A DNA stretch of 9,628 bases from Pedobacter sp. UBA5917 (GTDB taxonomy: Bacteria; Bacteroidota; Bacteroidia; Sphingobacteriales; Sphingobacteriaceae), in assembly GCF_002432345.1 (NCBI RefSeq), contig NZ_DJDT01000117.1, positions 1 to 9,628 on the forward strand. The letters are read 5' to 3'. The notes under the pieces were generated by a model. That model was not told the DNA's origin, did no database searches, and saw nothing but the letters and a program-made list of their open reading frames with translations. Positions within the stretch are counted from its first letter, which is position 1; each line of letters begins with the position of its first letter. A program made the translations under genes and the position numbers. Positions 1 through 6,143 of the stretch are shown in pieces.

Positions 1-6
1 TAAGCT

Positions 7-96
7 TGCGCTCGTTTCCAAACGAGTGCATAAATAGTTATACGATTTTATCGTTGTAAACGATACCCTATTCAACGCTCGTTAGAAACGAGCGTT
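7..96. repeat. REPIN-like pair of inverted palindromes
   Basis: Two palindromes of one family lie 44 bp apart. The first (7-30) pairs over 11 positions around a CC centre, with one G-T wobble. The second (74-96) is a perfect 10-bp stem around AGA. The 10-mer CGCTCGTTTC at 9-18 recurs as its reverse complement GAAACGAGCG at 85-94, so the two copies are in opposite orientation. Between them lie a 7-bp inverted repeat (TATCGTT/AACGATA, 49-65) and AATAG/CTATT (33-37 with 68-72), so the whole 90 bp could fold into one long hairpin. This layout matches REPINs, short non-autonomous elements mobilised by RAYT transposases. It sits just after the last gene of the PUL. It could also help end or stabilise that mRNA, but no T-tract follows either stem. 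Confidence 0.6.
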
Positions 97-113
97 AGCG
101 GAATATGAAATAT

Positions 114-1193
114 TTATTTGTTATTGAGTTTTTTGATCAGGTTAACTTCATCCTGGCGGTATGGTGTGCCATCGGGCTGAAAAATTTCGTGGAACCATTC
201 AATCGGTTCAGAACCATCTGCCAATGGGGTATCCCAGGCATATTTGGTATTGGTTTTACCTGCTGCAAAACCCCAGTTAATGGCACCTACATTTTCCTTT
301 TTAAGCATTGGTAAAATATTGGCGAAACGGCTGTTGCGCGAGCGTGCCATGTATTCGGTACAAATCATTGGTTTGCCACTGGCTTTTAAGAGGTCGATGG
401 TACGCTGGTGCCACTCAGGCGCCTCGTAATTGTGATAGGTAAGTACATCTGAATTGGCTAACTGGATCTGGTTAAGTTTCTCAAATTCCCATTTCCATAA
501 ACCGATCGAAATAGGCTGATCAGGATTAACGGCACGTGCCCAACTGATGGTTTTAGTTAACAAAGGGATCGTTGCTTCACCTTTCCCACTGTTTCCGGGT
601 TCGTTGTATAAATCCCAAAGCAAAATTCTTTTATCGTGTGCAAAATGGCCAAGCACATCTTTTACATATTTTTCGAGCTCAGCAAAATTGGCTTGTTCTT
701 TAAAAGCGGGGTCGCCCGGATCCTGTAGCCAGCCCGAATTATGGATACCGGTTTTTGGTTCAGGCTGTTTGCCAATGGCCGAAGTTTTGTTCCAGCAATC
801 GTCGAAAAGTACAAACATGGGCTGTATACCGTGTTTTTGGCTGATGGTTAAAAACTGATCCATGCGTTTTTTAAAACCAGATGGATCCTGGCTCCAGGCT
901 TTGCTGTATAAAAACACACGCAGGGTATTAAAACCAATACCTTCGGCCCAGCCCAGCTCTTTATCGATCAGATCGGGCGAAAAAGTATCGGCCTGCCACA
1001 TTTCCAATTGGTTAATGGCGTTTGACGGAATGTAATTTGCTCCGGTTAGCCATTTATGTTGGCTATACCAGGCATTGGCTTTTTCTACCGACCATACTTT
1101 TGCAGGTTCGGTGCTTTTTTTTGTCTTTTGTGCAAAGCCAGTGCTTACGCTAAGGCTCATTACAGCAAGAAGGACGTAGTTTTTTAGGTTCAT
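114..1193 (-). CDS. Secreted GH5-like (clan GH-A) glycoside hydrolase
   Basis: Probable retaining glycosidase of 359 aa with a single (beta/alpha)8-barrel domain, exported to the periplasm by a Sec signal peptide (residues 1-21 or 22, ending GFAQ). Clan GH-A signatures are visible: the conserved arginine in LRVFL (R92), the acid/base in WDLYNEPG (E198 after N197), YHNYE (H254), the nucleophile in CTEYMAR (E280), and a late tryptophan in NWGF (W307). The segment GANYIPSNAINQLEMWQADT (51-70) is typical of Bacteroidota proteins often labelled 'cellulase family glycosylhydrolase' or '1,4-beta-xylanase'. I know of no proven substrate for this group. There is no lipobox and no carbohydrate-binding module. 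The gene is last in the PUL, 16 nt after a GH43 gene, which suggests co-expression and a backbone-cleaving role. The family assignment is firm at clan level only; xylanase, mannanase or another exo/endo activity is possible. Confidence 0.88.
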   Translation of the reverse strand: MNLKNYVLLAVMSLSVSTGFAQKTKKSTEPAKVWSVEKANAWYSQHKWLTGANYIPSNAINQLEMWQADTFSPDLIDKELGWAEGIGFNTLRVFLYSKAWSQDPSGFKKRMDQFLTISQKHGIQPMFVLFDDCWNKTSAIGKQPEPKTGIHNSGWLQDPGDPAFKEQANFAELEKYVKDVLGHFAHDKRILLWDLYNEPGNSGKGEATIPLLTKTISWARAVNPDQPISIGLWKWEFEKLNQIQLANSDVLTYHNYEAPEWHQRTIDLLKASGKPMICTEYMARSRNSRFANILPMLKKENVGAINWGFAAGKTNTKYAWDTPLADGSEPIEWFHEIFQPDGTPYRQDEVNLIKKLNNK

Positions 1194-1209
1194 ATCGGTT
1201 ATATCTGAT

Positions 1210-2247
1210 TTATTTTTTATTAGGATTTGATGGAGCGGCTAAACTTTCTCCAGGTTTTACCGGAATACCAAAATTTGGCGTACCATCTGCATTCCATTTG
1301 AATGGCTGTGCCCTTGGCGAGCGGAAGCCACCGCAACCCTGCCCTGGTTTATCGTTGGCATGATAAAGGATCCAGTCTTCTTTTCCATCAGGCGATTTAA
1401 AGAACGAATTGTGGCCTGGAGCATAAACGCCATTTTCTGGCGATTGCTTAAAAACAGGTTTATCGGCTTTTGTCCATGATTTTGGATCGAGCAAGTTACT
1501 TTTTACCGAAGCAGAAAGCATACCCAGTGCATAAAAATCCGTCCAGCAGCCACTGGCCGAATAAATGACGAAGATTTTATCAGCATGGACCAAAAACTGC
1601 GGACCTTCATTCACATCAACATGTGCTCCACCGCCCAGATCGCCGTTTTTTTCCCAGTCGAATTTTGGGCTGGAAATTTTTACACGGTTTCCTTCTACCG
1701 TCCATGGGTTTTTAAGTTTGGCAATAAAAATTTCCTGTTTACCATTATGGTCGCCTTCCCATCCCGACCAGATCATATACAACTGGCCTTTAAAATCGAT
1801 CACATCGCCATCAATGGCCCATTTATCGGTTGGGTCGGTAATTTTACTTTTAAATACCCACTCGCCTTTCATCGGGTCGGCCGAAGCATTTTCCAGTACA
1901 TACATGCGGTGGTTATCATTTTTACCATCATCGGCAGCAAAGTATGCGTACCATTTCCCTCTTAAAAACATGACTTCGGGTGCCCATATTTCTTTGCTGT
2001 ATGCAGTTCCGGCAGGTGCTTTCCAGATGGTTTTCCGCTCGGCATCTTTAAGGCCATCCAAAGTTTTGGTTTTCCAAAGGTCTACACGGTTACCGCTAGT
2101 GTGGGTGTAATAGTAATAACCATCTTTATAATAACTGTAAGGATCAGCACCTGAGGGCAACAGGGGATTGGTAAATGTTTGTGCATTTAATCGGCCCATA
2201 ACCAACAGGCATAAGGCAAACAGTAATTTTATTTTCAATTTATTCAT
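1210..2247 (-). CDS. Secreted GH43 glycosidase, probable alpha-L-arabinofuranosidase
   Basis: Inverting five-bladed beta-propeller enzyme of family 43, 345 aa, catalytic domain only. A signal peptide spans residues 1-22 (LLFALCLLVMG core, cleavage near LNA-Q). The GH43 triad is visible: catalytic base D35 in SGADPYSY, pKa-tuning aspartate D146 in WAIDGDV, and general acid E214 in VNEGPQFL. APGHNSFF (H279) is the late histidine motif found in many GH43 enzymes. The opening NPLLPSGADPYSYYKDGYYYY with HTSGNRVDLWKT resembles the LbAraf43-like arabinofuranosidase group (perhaps subfamily 26); that is recalled similarity, not a search result. It differs clearly from the GH43 encoded just upstream, so the two are not a recent duplication. 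The protein is probably periplasmic and removes arabinose, or xylose, from imported oligosaccharides. The start follows an A-rich leader without a Shine-Dalgarno sequence. Confidence 0.92.
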   Translation of the reverse strand: MNKLKIKLLFALCLLVMGRLNAQTFTNPLLPSGADPYSYYKDGYYYYTHTSGNRVDLWKTKTLDGLKDAERKTIWKAPAGTAYSKEIWAPEVMFLRGKWYAYFAADDGKNDNHRMYVLENASADPMKGEWVFKSKITDPTDKWAIDGDVIDFKGQLYMIWSGWEGDHNGKQEIFIAKLKNPWTVEGNRVKISSPKFDWEKNGDLGGGAHVDVNEGPQFLVHADKIFVIYSASGCWTDFYALGMLSASVKSNLLDPKSWTKADKPVFKQSPENGVYAPGHNSFFKSPDGKEDWILYHANDKPGQGCGGFRSPRAQPFKWNADGTPNFGIPVKPGESLAAPSNPNKK

Positions 2248-2364
2248 TTTTAAAGCTTTACACCCTGCATTTTTTTCAGGTTGCTTCGTTTCATTAATTT
2301 CTAAAAAAAGCGATTTCTTTTCTTAAACCGGTTCTGTTTTGTTTCAAAATTTCTACAAAAGGAA
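2248..2364. other. Intergenic spacer between the two GH43 genes
   Basis: This 117-nt gap is AT-rich. It holds a perfect 8-bp palindrome, AACCGGTT (2326-2333), and A- and T-runs around 2302-2320. I see no convincing Bacteroidota promoter (TAnnTTTG with an upstream TTG) on the minus strand and no clear terminator hairpin. It may contain an internal promoter or processing site that I cannot recognise. Confidence 0.4.
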
Positions 2365-3330
2365 TCAATTTGTACCCTTCATTAAAAAGCGGAAGCTTTG
2401 TGGATCGATCTGCATCTGATAAATACCATTTCTATCTTTTACAAAGCCGGCTTTTACAATAGCAGTAACCCTTGGCGATACTTTCTGGTTATTGCGGTGC
2501 GTGTGGAAAACATATTGTAAAGCTCCGTTTTCGTCTGTAAAAAAGTCACCATGTCCTGTTCCGTTAATTTTTAATAGTTTTCTGCTGATAATCGGGTTCT
2601 CTTCATATTTTATCCACGGACCGGTTGGAGATTTTGAAATGGCGTAACCTACTGCATAATCGGGATTTCTGAAATCGTTTGCTGAATAAAAAAGATAGTA
2701 CAATTTGTCTTTTTTGATAACAGTAGGGCCTTCGGTTACCGGCCAATCGGTTTTGGCAGTATTTTCCCAGAATTGGGTACCCGATATACATTCTTTTGCG
2801 GTTTGTGGGATTACGTCAGAAAAATCATTTCTGAGTTCGGATACATAAATTCGGTTACCATTGGTCAATTTTACGTGATAGAGGTAATTTTTGCCATTGG
2901 TATCAGTAAACACGAAGGGATCGATCTGTTTTCCGGTTCCTGAAATGGCTTTTAATGTTTTCTGCTTAAAGGGCCCCAGCGGACTTTTACTCTGCGCAAT
3001 AGCAATCTGCTCATCGGCCGTGTAGGCCATAAAATAGGTGTTACCCCTTTTAAATACCTGCGGCGCCCAAAAACCTTTGCTCCCGAAAGCATCGCCCTTT
3101 TTTAAAGCATAACCATTATTTTCGGTCTTTTTGCTCCAGTTTTTAAGGTCTTTTGAGGTATATACCAAAAAACCTTCATCACCGCTTGTACCATATAGGT
3201 AATAAGTACCCTTATCTACAAAAATGGTTGGATCCGCCAGGTAAATGGTATCATTCAATTGCTTTGCGTGCAATTTTTGATTAACAGCACATAGCGAAAG
3301 GCATAAAAGAAAAGCGAGGAGAGATTTCAT
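2365..3330 (-). CDS. Secreted GH43 glycosidase (arabinofuranosidase/xylosidase type)
   Basis: Family 43 inverting glycosidase of 321 aa, a single five-bladed beta-propeller with no accessory beta-sandwich domain. An N-terminal signal peptide (1-22, ending KLHA) without a lipobox cysteine predicts a periplasmic enzyme. Triad residues are in the expected order: base D33 in LADPTIF, pKa modulator D137 in QIDPFVF, general acid E200 in VTEGPTV. Other family marks are FWAPQVF (87-93), SKSPLGPF (114-121) and SKSPTGPW, the last two being recurring blade motifs. Known GH43 activities include beta-xylosidase, alpha-L-arabinofuranosidase, arabinanase and exo-galactanase; the sequence alone does not choose, though the small size favours an exo-acting debrancher. 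It is the first enzyme gene after the susCD-DUF3823 block, from which a hairpin-bearing 176-nt spacer separates it. The start context is CATCAGAATGAA. Confidence 0.92.
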   Translation of the reverse strand: MKSLLAFLLCLSLCAVNQKLHAKQLNDTIYLADPTIFVDKGTYYLYGTSGDEGFLVYTSKDLKNWSKKTENNGYALKKGDAFGSKGFWAPQVFKRGNTYFMAYTADEQIAIAQSKSPLGPFKQKTLKAISGTGKQIDPFVFTDTNGKNYLYHVKLTNGNRIYVSELRNDFSDVIPQTAKECISGTQFWENTAKTDWPVTEGPTVIKKDKLYYLFYSANDFRNPDYAVGYAISKSPTGPWIKYEENPIISRKLLKINGTGHGDFFTDENGALQYVFHTHRNNQKVSPRVTAIVKAGFVKDRNGIYQMQIDPQSFRFLMKGTN

Positions 3331-3381
3331 TCTGATGATTTGCTCAGGTAAGATAATGATTATGATAGAAAAGGAGCTTGT

Positions 3382-3396
3382 ATTCTAAATTAGAAT
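3382..3396. repeat. Short perfect inverted repeat upstream of the first GH43 gene
   Basis: ATTCTAA and TTAGAAT form a 7-bp perfect dyad around a single A, centred about 60 nt upstream of the GH43 start at 3330 and next to the larger hairpin at 3398-3465. It could be an operator half-site pair or simply part of the neighbouring repeat. Nothing in the window shows a protein that would bind it. Confidence 0.35.
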
Positions 3397-3397
3397 T

Positions 3398-3465
3398 GTC
3401 ATCCTGAGCCTGTCGAAGGACCTTACTTAACACTTTACAAGGCATTTCGACAAGCTCAACGTGAC
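3398..3465. repeat. REP-like imperfect hairpin between uptake and enzyme genes
   Basis: Two 23-nt arms (3398-3420 and 3443-3465) are inverted copies of one motif, with cores CTGAGCCTGTCGAA and TTCGACAAGCTCAA. Most positions pair, with a few mismatches and wobbles. CCTT (3421-3424) and AAGG (3439-3442) extend the stem, leaving a 14-nt loop. The motif resembles the dispersed 'TTCGACAAGCTCAGGATGAC' intergenic repeat seen in many bacterial genomes including Bacteroidota; that link is from memory. On the minus-strand transcript it lies in the 3' region of the DUF3823 gene and the 5' leader of the GH43 gene, where a stem could protect upstream mRNA or lower read-through. No T-tract follows, so it is not a standard intrinsic terminator. 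Confidence 0.65.
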
Positions 3466-3506
3466 AAAATCTATAAAACCAGTTTACAATACAACCTCTC
3501 TTTTAA

Positions 3507-4208
3507 TTAAAAACTGATTTTAGTAACCGGGGTAAAAATGAGGTCGTCTACACCGGCAATTTTAACACCGATCCTGGCGAACACATAATTTTGAGTGGGT
3601 ACCAGCGTAGGGATGGTTACACTCATGTTCAGGTTATTGAGATCGGCAATGGCAGCACCATTAAGCTGCTGCGTGGCGATGTTATTGCTGCCATCTACAA
3701 ACTGTGTTTTATTGATGTAGAGCGATACATTTTCAATATCCTTCGCATCGGCATTGGTAATAATTTTTTCGAGTTTGCAGAAACCATTTACCTTGCCCGC
3801 AGCTGCTGTAAGTGTGGCTCCGCGGATCATGTAATAAGGCATTACTTCAATATCCAGGCTTTTACTTCCGTTAATGTTTACGGCAATGGTATCCTGCCTG
3901 CCGGCAGCATTCTTTTTCCACAAGAAAGGACCCTGATTCGGCGAAAAAACCAGTTTGTAATCGCCGTTGAACAGTTTTGCAGAATAGTTACCATCCTGCG
4001 CCACATTTACATTTAAGGCCGAATAGTTACCAAAACCCGATTGCCAAAGTTCGAAAAAAACCTGTCCGTACTGTACGTTAATGGCTTCACCTTTATATAC
4101 AATTCTTCCGGTAAAATCGGCTTGGGGTGCATCGTAATTATCTTTTTTGCATGAAGAAAAGAGTACAGCAATAAGTGCCCCTATCACGAAATAAAATTTA
4201 TTTTTCAT
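3507..4208 (-). CDS. DUF3823 surface lipoprotein, putative glycan-binding
   Basis: Lipoprotein of 233 aa with a type II signal peptide: hydrophobic core FVIGALIAVL, lipobox FSSC with lipidated C20, followed by KKDNYDAP, which may serve in surface export. Residues about 32-125 match the N-terminal DUF3823 domain as I know it: FTGRIVYKGEAI, QVFFELWQSG, QDGNYSAKLFNGDYKLVF, GPFLW. Residues about 126-233 fit a second beta-rich domain (MIRGATLTAAAGKVNGFCK through VFARIGVKI). The family has no established biochemical role. Its place directly after susD, 11 nt away, is the usual SusE/SusF-like slot of surface glycan-binding proteins, so glycan binding is an inference. Length is normal for the family. 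The start is preceded by CAGATATAGATATGAA, a context shared with the GH5-like gene. Confidence 0.88.
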   Translation of the reverse strand: MKNKFYFVIGALIAVLFSSCKKDNYDAPQADFTGRIVYKGEAINVQYGQVFFELWQSGFGNYSALNVNVAQDGNYSAKLFNGDYKLVFSPNQGPFLWKKNAAGRQDTIAVNINGSKSLDIEVMPYYMIRGATLTAAAGKVNGFCKLEKIITNADAKDIENVSLYINKTQFVDGSNNIATQQLNGAAIADLNNLNMSVTIPTLVPTQNYVFARIGVKIAGVDDLIFTPVTKISF

Positions 4209-4219
4209 ATCTATATCTG

Positions 4220-6142
4220 TTACTGGTTAGGGTTTCTCACAATTTTCGGGTTTCCGTTAAGTACATCCTGCCCTATCGACGAATAGTAATTACCGATACG
4301 GAAACGGTGCGCGGCCGTTACTCGGCTAGGCTTAACTACCTTGAAAACATATTTTAAGTGATTTGCATTGCCTGGGTTATAATATTTGTAAGGCCATAAA
4401 CCAAATACCTGTGTACTGGTGCGCGTAGCGCTACCTATATTGGTGGCATTGATAAAATCGTTGGTCGACATGTTATTGCCGTTCCACACTTTATCGGCCA
4501 GTCTCCAGCGTTTCATATCCCAAAGCTCGTGGCCTTCGAAAGCAAACTCTACCTTACGTTCGTGTACAATGCGGTCGAAAGTAATCTGCGCAGGTGTTAA
4601 TGCGATAGTTAGTCCGGCACGGTCGCGTACGGGTTTAATATATTCGGCGGCAGCAGCTAAATCGCCCAGTTCGAAGGCTGCTTCTGCTGCATTTAACAAT
4701 ACTTCGGCGTAACGGTAACGCACCCACCAAACATCGCTTCGGGTACCGATCTGCCCTGATCCTTTAGCAGGATCGAGATATTTACGCACATAAAAACCTG
4801 ATTGAGCACTGAATTCCAAACCATCTATCGGACCATCGCCCCCCACTACCTGTACGGAGCCTGAGGTACCCGGCAGGGCATTGGTTTTGCTCTGTCCAAA
4901 ATTATCGCCGGTTACAATCGAACCATCGGCCAGTTGGTAACCTGCCCAGATATCAACCGCTTTACCTTTAAACAGCGTTCCCGGAAGGATTACGGTACCT
5001 GCCAAACGGGCATCACGGCCTGCAAAAATATCGGTAATACCCGCATAGTAAACCGGGTTACCACTACCATCAACCGAAGCCATGGAGGCGTAGGTATTAT
5101 CCAGTTTCTCGAACGATTGTACCAAATTTAAGGATGGATTTAAACGCCCACCCTGCGCTTCCTCTGCTGATGAGCGTGGCTGGTTATCGATGGTAAAACC
5201 ATGCACTTTATTGGTTTTTAGCTTAAAGTCTTTTACAAAAATCACTTCAGGATTATTGCTTTTATCGGTAAAAAGTGCTGCAAAATTATCTGATAAGGTT
5301 GGGTTCTTTTTATACAGCGTATACTTGCCACCTGCAATAATTTCTTTGGCAGCATTTAACGATTTTGTAAAATAACCATTGGCCAGCGAAGAAGATATGC
5401 CAACTTCGCCGCCAGGCAGGGTAAGCTGCGAATTGCTGTATTTTGCAATAGAACCTGCGTATAAAGCAGCCCTCGACTCCATGGCCAAAGCAGCAGCTTT
5501 TGTAGCCCTGCTCTGAACGGTTGGATCATCGGGCAGTATGGTTTTAATGGCTTCGAGTTCGGAAATCACAAAATCGTACACTTCGCTTTCTTTCGATCGC
5601 GGAAACTGGAGGTTAGCCACATTACCGCTGTTATCATATTCTAAAGGAGTAGTTAACAAAGGAACACCGCCCATCGCTTTAACCATTTCGAAATAAACTC
5701 CTGCCCTGATAAAACGTGCTTCAGCCAGAAAGCGGTCGCGATCTTCTGCCTTTAACTGGGTTGATTCCTGCCCGCGTTTGATAAACATGTTCAGGTCGCG
5801 GATATAGCCGTAAACGCCCAAATCCCAGTATCGCCACGAATCGTATCCATACTCTAAATTTTGGTGACGACCGTAATCTCCACCTGATGATGCGAATGCT
5901 TCATCAAACACAGTAAATATTGACCATGCCTCTATCGTTTGGTAATCGGGATAGCGATCGTAAAGGTCGCCTACCACAGTAAGTACCAGATTTTGATCTT
6001 TCCACACGGCATCAATTGGCAGTACATTGGTAGGTTGTTTATCTAAAAATTCTGAATCTTTTTTACACGACTGCGCAAAACCCAAAAAGGCAATGGCAGC
6101 AAATGCACATATATATTTTTTCATCTGATTAGTTTTTTTCAT
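4220..6142 (-). CDS. susD: SusD/RagB-family outer-membrane glycan-binding lipoprotein
   Basis: Surface lipoprotein of 640 aa that caps the SusC barrel and delivers glycan to it. The lipobox is FAQSC (C26), followed by KKDSEFLDKQP. SusD family marks are the N-terminal segment with RFLAEARFIRAGVYFEMVKA and GGVPLLTTPL (138-167), SRATKAAALAMESRAALYAG (211-230), RYAEVLLNAAEAAFELGD (477-494), and HERKVEFAFEGHELWDMKRW near 527-546. At 640 aa it is on the long side, with an extended middle (about 330-460). The first ATG lies 1 nt after the susC stop (TAA-C-ATG), which suggests translational coupling. A second in-frame ATG at codon 7 (6124) gives a more typical n-region, MKKYICAF, and has an AATCAGATGA context. 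Either start leaves the lipobox intact. Ligand-contact residues cannot be named without a structure. Confidence 0.96.
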   Translation of the reverse strand: MKKTNQMKKYICAFAAIAFLGFAQSCKKDSEFLDKQPTNVLPIDAVWKDQNLVLTVVGDLYDRYPDYQTIEAWSIFTVFDEAFASSGGDYGRHQNLEYGYDSWRYWDLGVYGYIRDLNMFIKRGQESTQLKAEDRDRFLAEARFIRAGVYFEMVKAMGGVPLLTTPLEYDNSGNVANLQFPRSKESEVYDFVISELEAIKTILPDDPTVQSRATKAAALAMESRAALYAGSIAKYSNSQLTLPGGEVGISSSLANGYFTKSLNAAKEIIAGGKYTLYKKNPTLSDNFAALFTDKSNNPEVIFVKDFKLKTNKVHGFTIDNQPRSSAEEAQGGRLNPSLNLVQSFEKLDNTYASMASVDGSGNPVYYAGITDIFAGRDARLAGTVILPGTLFKGKAVDIWAGYQLADGSIVTGDNFGQSKTNALPGTSGSVQVVGGDGPIDGLEFSAQSGFYVRKYLDPAKGSGQIGTRSDVWWVRYRYAEVLLNAAEAAFELGDLAAAAEYIKPVRDRAGLTIALTPAQITFDRIVHERKVEFAFEGHELWDMKRWRLADKVWNGNNMSTNDFINATNIGSATRTSTQVFGLWPYKYYNPGNANHLKYVFKVVKPSRVTAAHRFRIGNYYSSIGQDVLNGNPKIVRNPNQ

Positions 6143-6143
6143 G

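Noticed and set aside
74..96. Perfect 10-bp stem as intrinsic terminator of the GH5-like gene
   Set aside because: On the minus strand the stem is followed by GAATAGGGTA, not a T-tract, and a related inverted copy nearby fits a repeat element better.
1565..2110. Plus-strand open frame of 181 codons opposite the second GH43 gene
   Set aside because: The GH43 triad and signal peptide fix the minus-strand gene; the plus-strand translation is Ser/Pro-rich with no recognisable features.
2302..2333. A/T-runs and AACCGGTT palindrome as a terminator after the first GH43 gene
   Set aside because: Stem too short and the T-run lies inside rather than after a GC-rich hairpin; no consistent fold.
3465..3494. 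Possible promoter for the first GH43 gene: TTG (3494-3492) then, 18 nt on, TAGATTTTG (3473-3465) on the minus strand
   Set aside because: The -7 box has one extra base compared with TAnnTTTG. Kept only as a weak candidate for an internal promoter.
3591..4016. Plus-strand open frame of 141 codons opposite the DUF3823 gene
   Set aside because: The minus-strand lipoprotein with lipobox and domain match explains this region fully.
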